This document shows positions 38,918-51,900 of a stretch of DNA of 64,000 nucleotides, piece after piece (position 1 is the first letter of the stretch; the number at the start of each line of letters is the position of its first letter). The translations under genes and the position numbers were made by a program. The stretch covers positions 224,501 to 288,500 of the forward strand of contig JAWQEG010000259.1 in the NCBI GenBank assembly GCA_033782935.1, given 5' to 3'. The notes below the pieces were generated by a model. The model was given only the letters and a program-made list of their open reading frames with translations, had not been told where the DNA came from and searched no databases. Origin of the DNA: Petrolisthes cinctipes (taxonomy: Eukaryota > Arthropoda > Malacostraca > Decapoda > Porcellanidae).

Positions 38918-41900
38918 AGAAGACGGTTTAATTTTCTAACTTTTTTAATAATCATATTTGTCAACAAATTCATTAAGCTATTTACCAGGATTTTTTCTTC
39001 TAAACATTCATTTCCTTAAAAATAATCAATGTTAAACTTGAATAGGCGCCGCTATATGGCGTTTTCAATAAACTTGGTCTAATTTTATGCATAGGCTATA
39101 TATATTACAGTATCTCTCAAGTAACTGGCAACCTTACACATCCTCCCTACTGTCTTATCCCTCTCTCGCTTGACCTTCCCTCCTTTCTTACCGTTTATCT
39201 TTTCTTTCTCATATTTTTAACCTTCTCATTCGTTCTTAAAAAGTTTTAAAGACATAGGCCTTTCTCCCCTATCACTTATAGTCCAATTATATGATTCGAA
39301 AAACTGCGGCTGAGATTATGTTGTTGATCGTATTTGGTTCTCAATATGTAGAGGTTGATTGATTGATTGATATTAGGCGCCGCAACAGCGAGGTCATATA
39401 GCGCCAGAAAACGGTGATAGAGAGGTGAGACAGCAAACAGGAAGGAAATAGAAAGAAAAGAGGGATAGTTGAAGAACTAAAAGCTAGTGGCTGGGGCCGA
39501 AGGGGCGCCAAAACCCTTAAAGTATTGCCCACATCATTACAGGCAATACTCCCCTATGGGGTAAGAACGAGGGATAAAAGGAATACAGGGATAGCTGTCT
39601 AATATCCAAAGGATAATATATATTCAGTAGTCTATCACACTACGATGGTGAACAAAAAACAGTGCCTTTATTTAAAGGACATAATGTAACAGATATTCTA
39701 ATTATATTTGTTTGTTATTACTTTACAACTAATCACCTTCATTTTTCTTACCCTCTTCCCCCTCACCCTCGCCTCAAATCAGCACATTTCTTTTCTTCTA
39801 TATCCACTTACGTTAATGCAGTATGCACTTCTTTAAACCAGGGTTCTTCAAATTACGAGTCCCGAATTCCTCCAAACTGCGTCGCAGGCTCACAAAAATA
39901 AATACATGAATAAAATAGAATAATAATATTCGTGACAATAAAATAAATATGAAGTTCATACATGAATCCACCTAACATATTTTTATAATCGAATATTTAT
40001 ATATTTAATTATCAATAAAACAAAATCATTGCACAAATATTAGCCTTCTTGAATGAGTGTGTGAGAGAGAGAGGGAGGGTAGGTGAGGCAGTGTTTATAA
40101 TTCTGGTTAGAATGCCTTTTAATCATAAATATTATGTTTCAGCGTCTGGCCTTGTATTTTCTTAGGTTGATAATTCTGATCATTCATTCCTCCTGACACA
40201 CGGCTTCTCTACCTGATCATTCGTTACCCTCCTATATAGCTCCGCCCACATTTCTCTCCTCCTCTCCCACTAACATCCCCCCTCCCTCCACCTGCAACTG
40301 TTACCAGATCCGACCTGGCCCAAACTAAGTCGCTGGTAGAAGAAGTGTAGACCCTTGATCTGTCCGGAGCTGTACTAGGCTAACTGACTATTTTCGCAGA
40401 TCTTACTAAGTTTTACAGTTTATGTTACATTTTATTATTCTGTGATCGCTGTTTGCAAGAAGCTCACCGACTTAAATCAAGGTCCGTTGTTAAAGCAAGG
40501 TCGAGGATATTATTATCTAGGTTTGAATCTTGTACCAATTAATTTAAATAGAGTTTACGAACGATTTTCAACAGACGTTTTCCTTCGTTGTCGCCTGACT
40601 GAAGTTTCCAGTTTATTCTCGGAAGGTTAAAATCACCGCATTTAATTGGCATTTTTATTTTCTATTACTGATTTTATCTCTTCGTATAAAAAAATTGGGG
40701 GGGGGGGGGTGAGGGACGATATACTGTACCGATAATTAAATGTTTTCCATTTACTTTAAGTTTGACGTACAGTATAAGGAATCATGCATTGTGTTTATTT
40801 TTGTTTATTTCGATTGCATACAAGTTATCTCTAATGAGTAAAAAACCTCCACCCCCATTTTGTTGACCAATATATTTGCAAGTCTTTCCTATGGCGCTAT
40901 CCACTCAATTTTTAAGCGTTTTGGAGTGGTTCTCCGTATCCGTCTCACTTCTGACAGTGACTGCAGATCCAATCGGTGTTATATAACTTTTAATACAAAT
41001 GCCACTGCCAAAGCAGCTTTTGAGGCAAAAGATTCTCTGTCTGTGTGGGGATACTCACTGTACGCTTAAGATGAAGCCGTCAACAAATGTAGTTGACAGT
41101 GACAATGATTTCTGCACAAACATATTTGATGACTCTTTAGACTTTAGAGCATGTCCCTAAGGCGCGCCGCGTTCTTACACCTTTTGTTTTCTGGCTTACT
41201 AAAGGGAGGGGCATGGTAACCTCATCCATGCTTCTAGGTATCTAGAAAAAGAAATTGGATTACTACCGATGGGCAACATAAAAAGTATGGTAAGGGTGTT
41301 TTAATCAGTACCAAATCTTACACAGGCCATGAGGCTCCATAATCTCCCCTGTCCTTCTGATGGCATGTTTGAATCATGCAAACCTCATCGAACATTTAAT
41401 TATAGCAAGAGGGGTATATACAATGAAGACCTGTATGACTTCTTAGAAGAGGACATTCTTACTATGTGCTCTGATAGTGTCCAACGAGTAACAAAGATGA
41501 AAGGCAGTAAAAATATGATCATCCTCACTTTTTGTGGCTCGCATATTCTATATTGCATTAACATCAACCCTACCTCTTTTGAGGTGAAGCCTTTTATTGA
41601 GCGTCCTTTACAATGTTTTTGTTGTTATGAGTTTGGTCATGGGAGGAGGAACTGCACAAACCGTTCCCGGTGTAGTACCGGTAATTGTTCTGCTCTTGAC
41701 TCACATCCTACTTCTCAGTGTCAGTCAGAGAGTTACTGCTTTTACTGTAGGGATGCTCACTTCCTACGTTCTCGTTCATGTAAAACTTACCTCCTCGAGC
41801 AGGATATCCCCACTTGGCTAACTCCCAATTCATCAGGAGTGGTAGTGCCAAACGGCAACTCAACTTCAGCCGACAGAAGGATGGTGGTGTGTGGACATAT

Positions 41901-44900
41901 GCCTCCTCCCTTCGCCCTCATCATTCCAAATCGACAACATCTAATTCGGTTGCAGCACCCTCTCAACTCTTACTCTGGTGATAACGTTTCTCCGGTTTCA
42001 CTACATAATAGCTTCTCTGTCTTGGAAATTGTATCAGACACTCATTCTGGTGATCCTTCCCCTGATGACAATTCTCACCTTTAACTAAAGGTGTTCATGT
42101 AGTAGAGGTTCACGCTACCACACTATCTATCTATCTATCTATCTATCTATAGCTCCGACGCCTCGCTCCCTCCGGGAATTCCCACCAAGGGGGTGGCCAC
42201 GGAAGAAGAGTCTCCAGTTTTCCCTGTTCCAGCACTCCCTCCTCACTTGCTCCATCCCCCCTCACACTTCTCTCTCTCTCTCTCACATACTCTTCCACTC
42301 TGTTCTGCCATCTAACCGGAGGTCTACCTCTCACACCAGGTCCCACAACTTCAGTATCGTACACCTCTTTACAAACTCCACACTTTGCATTCCATCTACA
42401 TGTCCAAACCATCTCACTCAACCACTCCACACTCAATACCAATTGCCTTCTCACTCATACCATATCTCTCATACAAATTCTCATTACTTTCTCCATCCCA
42501 CCTAGTATGTCCACATGCTCCTCTCAAGTAATTCATTTCCACAGCACCAATTCTCGACTGATGCGCCCTACTCCATGTCCATGTCTCCGACGCATATGTC
42601 AGTGTTGGCAGGAATATACTATTTCCCAGTCCCTTTTTCACTTCCATACTCACACTCCTACCCTTCATAATCCTTCCCAGTGATCCTATGACCTGCCTAC
42701 CCCTCACTGCTCTCTCCATGAGTTCTCCTTCCATATTTCCATGTTTACACAGAACTGTTCCCAGATACTTGAATTCCCTCACCTCCTCCATCCTCTCACC
42801 CTTTAAAGTTATCTCACATTCCGTCCCAGTTGGTACAGCTACTCTATAGGGTGTAGTAAAGTCAATTATTTCTGTTTTGGTCCTCTCAAAGACCATTACC
42901 TTACTCTTACCAACATTCACCTTCAGTTTTCTTCGTTTACACACGGACTGAAACTCATCCACCACCCTCTGTAACTCCCTTTCACTCTCAGCCTTCAACA
43001 CAGTGTCATCCGCAAATAAACTTGCCATCAAGGACCAATTTGCTTCATTCAGCCTCAATTTTACCCCTAGGCCATTCACTTTGGCTTTCATCTCTCTCAT
43101 ACAACCATCCATATATATATTGAACAGCCATGGTGACATAACACATCCCTGTCTCAGCTCTACACCAATATTAAAACTCTCACTTAGATCACCCTCTACC
43201 CGCACACATGCTGTTGCCTCTGCATAAAAGGCCTCAATGCCCTTCAGCAAAGACCCCCAACACCATAAATTCTCAACACCTCTGACATAGCTTTCCTATC
43301 AACCCTATCGTATGCCTCCTCCAAGTCCATGAAGGCAGCATACAACTTTCTACCCTTCCCAATATATTTCTCCACTATTGATTTTAATGCAAATATTTGG
43401 TCCACACATCCTCTACCCTTTCTGAACCCTCCCTGCTCCTCACTAACTTTATTCCCTGTTACTTCAATCAGTCCCTCAGTAAGAACCTTCCCATACACCT
43501 TCCCCGGTACACTAAGAAGGCTTATTCCCCTATAGCTACCACACTCCTCCTTACTCCCCTTCCCCTTATACAAAGGTACAATTATGGCTCTTCTCCGATC
43601 CTCTGGCACCTCTCCCTGCCTCCAAGCCAATGTGCATATAAGCAACATCCACTCCACCACTACCTCCCCCCCCCCTCGGTGCCTTTTCCATATTCATCTT
43701 TCCTATTGCTTTCCTAACCTTTTCCCTTCCTAATTCTCCCTGTACACCCTATCGTCTATCACCTGCCTCCATCCCCATGCATGTCACCACCGTCTCCCTC
43801 CCGTCCCCTCATTCATCAGACCATCAAAATGCCTCTTCCACACTTCTTTCACTTCCTCACTTCCACTCATAGTAACTCCATCCTCATTCTTGTTCTTTTT
43901 AAACTTTTCACTCAGTTTCCTGCCAAACTTCTCATCTACTCTCCTTTTACTCTCACTCACCATCCTTTTCACTTGTCTCTTACATACATTATATTCTCTC
44001 TTCCATCTTTCTCTCACTTCTTCCGACACATTCCTCTGTAATGTTCTCCTATATACCTTCCTTTTCTTCTCTAGGGCATCTTTCACTTCTTCTGACCACC
44101 AAGCACTCCCTTTCTTGCCCCTCTTCTGTGTCTTGTATCCCACTACCTCTGCTGCTGTCCTCAATACTATTGTCTTAAACATTTCATACACAGCATTCAC
44201 TCCCACTCCCTCCCCTATCCCCATCCTTGCATCCCCCAGCACCTCACCCACCCTCCTCTTATATTCCTCCCTATACTCTGCTACATCTAATTTCCCACTA
44301 GCCACCTCCCTCTTGTTCCTCACCCCTTCATCCCTCCTACTATATTCTCACTTAACCCTAACCTTCATCTTTACCAACACCGCAAAAGGGTCGGAGCATT
44401 GGGTCATTCCTCTCACCACTTTTGCATCGTACACATCCTTCCTCAACCTTTCATCCACTGCCACATAATCTATCAAACTCTTTTGCTCTTTTCTCTCATC
44501 TCTTCTCCATGTATACCTGTGGATCATCTTGTGCTGAAAGAAAGTGTTTGCCAAGAACAACCCCCTCTCAGCACAGACATCCACCAGATACTCACCATTC
44601 TCATTTATTCCTTCTACACCCCATTTACCCACAATACTTCCTACTTCCTCATTCATATCTCCCATCATCACCACTCTCCTTCCATTATCAACCCCTCTCA
44701 GACATGCATTCAACCCCTCCCAAAACACTCTCATCCTCTCTCTCCCCGTCCAACTCTTTTCATTCACTGGTGCATAAGCACACACCCACTCATATTTCAC
44801 GAAGCCAATCTTTCCAGTCATCCATACTATCATCGATCCATTCCACCCATGTCCATCCACTTCCTTCCACACCCACGGAGACACCAACAGCGCACACCCT

Positions 44901-47900
44901 TCCTTTCCTCTTCCTTTACTCTTCTCATTTAGACCCGTCCATACTACTCCTCCCTCCATTCCCTCCGACAGTCCACTCTCCCTTCCCTCCTTACACTCAA
45001 CCACTCCATATCCTTTCACATGTGTCTCCGTCACTCCCATCACATCCACTCTCCCTTTCTTAAAACATTCTACAATCTCTCGTTTCTTAGTCCCATCCAT
45101 CATTCTATTCACATTCACAGTTACTACTCTCATGCACTCCCTCTTCCCCACTCCCTCTACAGGGCAGCCCGGAGACCCCCCCCCCCCGCCAGTAGCCATA
45201 GCTGTCCACTCCCCCATTGGGGGGCCACTGATGGCTGGCAAGGCAATGCAGTGCTCATTCCCGGAGGGACACGGGCCGTCGGCATTGTCAGAAGATAAAA
45301 ACACGGTCATAAATTAGAAAAAATATCACAAAATATAGAAACAGGCAATAAAAGAAATTAAAATCTTAAAACACTAAAATACAATAAAAACCTTAAAACC
45401 TAGCCTATACTGTATATGGGGTAAGCTAAGTCTAAGTCTCACCCCCCACACCGCCTTCCCCTTTGGCTCCACCTCCTGAATGGATAAAATAAAGATAAAA
45501 AAAGGAGGTGTACCCCCGAGGTCACCGCTTGGAAGCGGGGTAAGGCTTACCTATCCTTCCTAGGGAGGGGTAGGTTACCGAGGTTGTTGCTCTTCCCTAT
45601 ACCGACAGGCGATGTTGCTCTGTGCAGCAGCAAATATCTCGACCTCATCGGTTACGATACTGCCACTGCTCAAAGCTACCACACACTCTCCAAAAAAGAA
45701 ACCCAAGTCAACTAAATTGCATCAGAGACGCCTTCGTGGTTCCTCTGAGATACTAGACTCCGTTGACATTCCTCCTTGCAATACAACCGTCTCTGTAGAC
45801 CCTTCCATAATTTCCTCTCAGTCCCACCAGGAGGGTTCTCGCTTCTCCGATGAGTATCTTGATTAAACAGATGTTCCACCTCGCAAGCTTCCTTTGGGAA
45901 CATCAGAAGGGCGTGAAATGAATGTAGATACCTCGGTTGTTGTGTTAAGGTTTTTATAGACCGCCCCTACACTGTGTGGATTATTTCAACATAAAGCTAA
46001 TAATGACTATCATATCAATTGGACAGGATATAAGACTTTAGCCAAATCAAAATGCTTCTATGAAAGAAATGTAATTGAGTCTTTTCTAATTTCTGGTACA
46101 TACGATAAAAATGTAAGTAAGAACTCTGGACATTTTAGGTGTGACAAAGTATTAACAGAATTAATAATGAGGAAATTTCCACCAGACTAGACGGACAGGT
46201 CTAGGTAAGGTGAGGTTAGGTTATGTGTTGATATGATTGGCTATGCCCACCACCCTTTGTATTCTGTGTGTATATATACTCCGATTTGACACCCTTGTAT
46301 TCATTCTGTCTGAAGATGTAATATACGAAAGTACTTACTGTTCCTGTTTCCTTTCTCCTGTGGATATTTTGCATACAATTGCTTCATGGTGTACTTGCAG
46401 TTAATATATATATATACGGTATATATATATTCAACAGAAGTTCTGTTGATAGAGTGTTAACTGAAAGCATTAAGTGAACGAACTGTAACACTCGTACAGG
46501 CAGGACATCGTCATTGCATAGTTACAAAGCACGCAATGGCTCCTTGTCATCTACATTAACTACGAGTACAATACACTGCAGCTTCCTATTCTGTCATCCC
46601 ATATTCCGGCAGGACTTCCGCTGTCCTGGTTTTCCATCTCGAACACAAGACATTTTTCATTCTCTTTGAATAAACTGTTCTCCACCGTATCCTTCTCTTC
46701 CATCATCCTAGATTTCGACAGGTCTGTCCTCTATCACATTTCTCTACATCTTACAAAGGACATTTTTACCCTACGGTTGTTACTATGTCATTGTAGCCGC
46801 TCTTCTCATAGTCATTGCAGTTGGAGTGGCTTATCATTAGCAGGGTGCCTTAGAAAACACTCGTGACAGATTACATGATAGATTACAGTCATAACCTTGG
46901 AGTGTGTTTGCGCGTGTGGGTTTTTCTATTCACCCACACTGTATGATCACGTGTTGGACTCGTGATCACCAGCTTATACCGTCGGAAGGAGCTCAAAGCT
47001 CGTACTAGACCGATCTATAGGTAAGGCTTGGATCTCTCACACACTACATATCCTTGCTGAATGGGACACTAACTACTCACTTGTCTGAGAAAATCCTTTG
47101 CAACCTTAAGCCTTGGTCTGTCTAGTGGCAGGCGAGAGTGATGATACTGAGCTAGCAAGCAGTGTATGTGTGTGTAATCTTTGAGCAGTAAATTAAGGTA
47201 ATCTGTTTCAATGCATAATTTGTCAGTACTATGATTTTAGCCTCCTTAATTAATATTTCTGAAGGCAGCTAATCCCATTAAATCCAGAGTGTTCAACTCA
47301 CCCATTAGGACCCAGGGGATGGGACCGTAGCCAATGGAGAAAGCGGCCATATAGGCAATGAGGGAGACGAGAGGCAGCCAGCCGAGGGTGTCCATGGCAT
47401 GTTGTTCATCCTGATCCTTCTCGTAAAAGAACACATCCAAGGCCACTGAGGGTATGAAGGTAAGGTTAGTAGTTCATTTCATATAAGTTTTAGTTAAAAA
47501 AAAAAAAATCTAGTTGCATATAGTTAAATTGAGTTGAGTTTTATTTGTCAAATTGGATAATTAGTGCACGTACACGTGCACGTAACCCCTATATTTAGTT
47601 ACCGAGAGAAATACACATAGTGCTGGACGAGAGGATGAGGAGAAGCTTTCTACCCAGCCGGTCACACAGAAAGGTCGCCACTATCGTCGCCAGCACCTGA
47701 ACAGGAAGGGAGGGGAGAAGGTTCTTATAAATATAATAAAGTACCGGTAAATAGATCTCAACCGAAAAGTCTAAGATCAACTTACGTATTCCATTTTCAT
47801 GTTTATCACCATATTTTTTTTTTTTCAATTCACCGAACTAAGGGAACTAATATTCAAAGAACAAAAAATACTCCACCAAAACTACTTAACAGAAAGGCAC

Positions 47901-48817
47901 TCGACCGAGAACTTACTCAGTGTATATTCATTGCTAACCTTAACTTTTGACCTACTTCCACCAGAACCTATTCATCTTTATGCTTCATAATGCCTAACCA
48001 CCCAGTGAAATATCACCAAATCTGTTCATAAGGTACGGAGATAATTTTGTTCACTAACCAACCAACCACGAACAAACAAAATCACAAGCATGAGTCTGCC
48101 CATGGGGGCTGATTTTATTCCGTTTGGTCCAGTAAGCTCTGGTCCCATTTCCCTGTGCTGTGCTTCGGTAGCCCAGGCACATAGGGCCAGCCCCTGCTTT
48201 ATTTATTTTTTTATTATTTTTTTTTTCACTGCGACCAGAGTGTACCAGGGGTCTGTGGGGCAGGAGGCCATTCTGCTCCGGAAGAACATCAACAACAACA
48301 AGCATGAGTAATAATATCATTACTTATCGCAAGTTCCGTTTGGGAAGTTTATCGAATAGGGGTCAATAAATTAAACTCGTCACACATACAAATAATGCTC
48401 CTTTCAAAGATAAACCTAATATAAACATTGAATGACCAACTTTTATACCCTATAAGGGTACCATTTTCCTTAAGCCCACTAGGCCAATGGTACCCTTCTT
48501 AATTCCGTCAACATCCTTCCATATCTTTTATGATCTCTTGGACTACGGGTATTATTATCCGTTGATCGAATTCTGGTAGTGTTCTATGAATGTCATCCAA
48601 GACCTGTGCCATTATTTGTGGGTTTTCTGAAAGGTATATCAACCTGTGACATCAGTAATGCTTTTCTTCGACAAAAAGGATATTCTCTAGATTAAGTGAG
48701 TTGGTGGTTTTATGAGATAGTTTAATCATCATTAGATTGTCACGATGTTGATTGTAAAACAGCGAGGCTTCTACGATCGAATGCGTTACTTTCTGATGTT
48801 TATACTTGTTGTGGCTG

Positions 48818-48900
<83 letters not shown>

Positions 48901-51900
48901 AAATCATCACAACTACCTTTAATGATCCAAAATGTATTCACAAGCATCGGATAATATCATTATGGACCGAAGAAATGCAGCAAATTGTTAAATCTGCATA
49001 GAAAGACGTGAAGGTGGCCTCACCTGTACTAAGCCCACGGTGAAGGTGTTCACTCCCTCGTCCATCCCGGTGCCGGCGCTCTGGTGATGAACACACGAAC
49101 TACACATTACTCAAAAACCGGCATTGCACATAATTATATGTGACCGTAATGGAGGCCTGGATTCTCTCTCTCTCAGTTACTGTACAGTCGGCGGCAAAAG
49201 TCCTGTCGGCTCACTTGCTTCAACGAGGCACGCAATGTTCAGACTCGAGATTATTAGGTGTAGAAAACATGCGTTTTTCTCGAGTCCATGAACACTGTGC
49301 GTCTCGGTGAAGCAGGCGAGGCGACAGGACTTCTGCCGCCGACTGTACATAAAAAGGATCGGACAAGGCAGTATTACTGCTGTATTGCACTTGAGCATAC
49401 TGAATGCTTTCATTGTGATGCCTGTATATTACATAATAATTTTATTGTGGCAAGCAGTTCTTTCCATCTTCATACCATATCATATTTTGCATTTTGTTAT
49501 TGTCTGTTCAGTTATGTACTGTACAGTTTCACGCTGAATACCAGAGAAATAAAAACTTTGATGCACAATGTTTAAAAATGAATAATATGTGAAGTATATA
49601 ATTATACATTTCACGTTGAATGTCATAAAGTCAGAGCATTGAGTGAACAGTCTCAGACCATTAAGCGAGCAATCTCATATCATTAAGGATGTAACTTTAG
49701 TTCATGAGGTAAGCACTTTTAACTATGAGGTAAACAACCTACGATAAATCATTAAATATCAATTTCTGATTTTCAAGTAAACAAAGAATCCAGACCAATA
49801 AGTAGTCTGTGAAAGGGTCAGAATATAGCATTGAGGTTACTGATGCCTCTAAATCGTGCTTGGAACATCATCTATTAAAGGGAACGTGTTTCGTGGCACA
49901 GTCTGGAGGATCCTGTCGCTTGCAACACGTCCACAAGTACCTCAATCAAATATGCACTCACGCTGAAAATATCGTTAAGGTTGAAGACCACGGCGTTGAT
50001 CCCCGACGTCTGCTGGAAGAACATGATGGCCACAATAATGATGAGAGGCTTGAGGATGTAGGATTTCTTCAGGTCCTTGAGGGTCGTCTTGTTTTTAGAC
50101 ATCTCCTCCTGGTTCTGACGAAGGACCTCCAGCTCTGGCTCCACGTCGTAGTGCTTTCCTGAGTTGTGGGTACATATGTGTGACAGGTTAGTGACAAAGG
50201 GATACATCAACAAAATATAGATGCGATGTGTGTGTGGCGATTGTAGGCTTGTACCATTGAGACAGCAAAAGTAGGTCATCATAACACAGTTTTTCCGAGA
50301 GGAAAGTACCGCTAAAATGCTCTAACCTGAAGAATAAAGCAATATCCATTACAGTCCATCTACTCATTCCAGAGTTATAGATATGACGTGTGTGAAGGTT
50401 GTGAGAGTTGCGGTGGCCTAAAGTGATGGTGGCATCGGCAGTAATTTTCTCTCATGTCCAAATTGCAGGGGTGACTCACCAATGACTCATGACTGGCTGG
50501 CAGGCTCTCAGAAGCTTCTAAATAAATCCCAGCCCAACCTGTTCATGTTTACACTGATGGTTCCCTACTGGCGACTGGTAGAGGAGGGGCAGGGGCTTTC
50601 TGCATTGTTTTCAGTTCTAACTCTCCTATTTTCTCAACGTCAAATCGTCTCCCTGAATAGAGTAGCAGTATCCATTGTGAACTGTCTGCCATTAATTCAG
50701 CAGTTGTTTACCTCATCACTGAGAGAATATCTGGTATCATTATAAGTGACTCACATGCAGCCCCACCTTTCCTTTCTTGTCTCCTAACTACACCACTCTT
50801 TCCATCGTGCCAACCTTGCTCTTTATTTTTCTTTCATCTGGATCCCTGCTCATGTAGGTCGTGTCCCGCACGACCAGGATGATAACTGGCCAAAAGTGCG
50901 TGCCACCTACAGACCAAACGGTGAGCAAACTCTATCAAACTCCCAACTCTCGCACACTCATTCATTATATCATGGATTGTCAATAAATTGACCACTTCAG
51001 CCCCCCTGACCTACTGTATTGTGATATATGTGACTATTTTAGTAACCAAAAAAAGATTTCCTGGAAAATATTCTCGATCTATTTTCCTAGTAATGTCAAC
51101 TGTCAATGTTTACTTCTAACCTGCATAATAGCTATTAAGCCTATTTGATTTTCTATTTACCTATTATTCTACCTTTATTATTATTATCATTGACACCATT
51201 ATTATTGTTGCTATTATCGTGTTTTCCCTGTTCTTTTCCTAATATCAATACAATTGTTTTCCTTAATTATACTGTTATTAACTACACAACTGCATTTATC
51301 TACCATTAATATTTATTTTTGTAACCTAACTTCATGGCCTTTAGCGGAAATCTCTTCCATGAGTGGTGGGACTTGTACTAAAGGTAATTAAGGGTAATTA
51401 CTTTTGGTACACTAGAGCTAATTGTGTCCTCCAAAGTATGCAAGGAAACAGGATCAGATTAACAAAAATAATGGTGGCCTGTTGCTTGGAATAGTTTGGA
51501 GGAATCAGTGGCTCCAGATATACCAACACTGTTATGTCCCCTCAAAGAACATGAAATAAGGCTGGAGCGAGTGATAATATCTTCTATAAAATAAGAGCGG
51601 AGACCACTGAAGACCGCTTTGCTTTGCCATCAAGTGGAAGCTGTAGAAAGCGGCCTTGCCATGAGGTTATATAAAGAATATTATCTTTATTATTATTCCC
51701 ATACAGAAGTAGAAAAAATATAAAAGATATGTATTTTTAAGTAATAGTAGTAGTAATAGTTGTAGCAGTAGTAATAGTAGTAGTAGCAGTAGTAGTATCA
51801 TTACTATCATAATTTTAATAATCTTCTTCCATATACCTCTAAAGTGTTGCAGGACATGCATAGCCTCGTTCAGTTTTCCCTTGGCAATTAGTACATTAGG

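Larger units (their letters stand above)
37702..40375. repeat. 2.67-kb palindrome built from family S (arms ~1.0-1.1 kb)
   Basis: The left end GTACAGCTCCGGACAGATCA is the reverse complement of the right end at 40356-40375. The left arm (37702-38830) contains S head, hAT MITE and SINE; the right arm (39354-40375) mirrors it; a spacer of about 520 bp with a T-tract (38884-38915) separates them. The right arm joins the spacer exactly at a minus-strand SINE whose 5' side has the flank of the other SINE (see findings). It sits inside the CR1-like LINE, possibly with a 3-bp TAG duplication. Confidence 0.88.
35561..40858 (-). mobile_element. CR1/L2-like LINE, split by a 2.7-kb palindrome
   Basis: Read right to left: endonuclease at 40858-40400, palindrome 40375-37702, then linker and RT from 37700 down to 35680 and a short 3' UTR. 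The two halves flank the palindrome precisely. [11 protein letters not shown] with FADDTK and the C-terminal NTVEKxKHRLDKY are typical of CR1/L2-type LINEs. Many stops: inactive. Confidence 0.8.
42124..45674 (-). mobile_element. RTE-like non-LTR retrotransposon, full length with (TATC)n tail
   Basis: The 3.55-kb element is bounded by the 10-bp duplication GCTACCACAC at 42114-42123 and 45675-45684. The 3' tail, on the minus strand, is (ATAG)n. It has one long coding region (endonuclease then RT), no RNase H and a microsatellite tail, which fits RTE-type elements; the exact clade is inferred. It inserted into LINE-1x copy C, so it is the younger of the two. Confidence 0.9.
40859..45960 (+). mobile_element. 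LINE-1x copy C, 5'-truncated and split by an RTE-like LINE
   Basis: 40859-42123 carries Gag ([20 protein letters not shown] at 40900; zinc knuckles [14 protein letters not shown] at 41610-41655). The RTE-like element 42124-45674 interrupts the Ser-rich region. 45675-45960 continues it ([20 protein letters not shown]) and then jumps to endonuclease sequence GTGTTAAGGTTTTTATAGAC before ending at the Penelope fragment. Internal deletions and shifts; inactive. Confidence 0.85.

Noticed and set aside
16477..39560. tRNA genes or tRNA-derived SINE heads in the SINE-A copies
   Set aside because: No convincing A and B box pair or cloverleaf could be drawn from the head sequence; it was left as a SINE of unknown origin.
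43781..45317. Several plus-strand Pro/Ser-rich open frames over 44-45 kb
   Set aside because: Antisense shadows of the RTE-like endonuclease and RT on the minus strand, which carry recognisable catalytic motifs.
48819..49001. Open frame of Arg-Glu repeats
   Set aside because: Translation of the (GA)n microsatellite.
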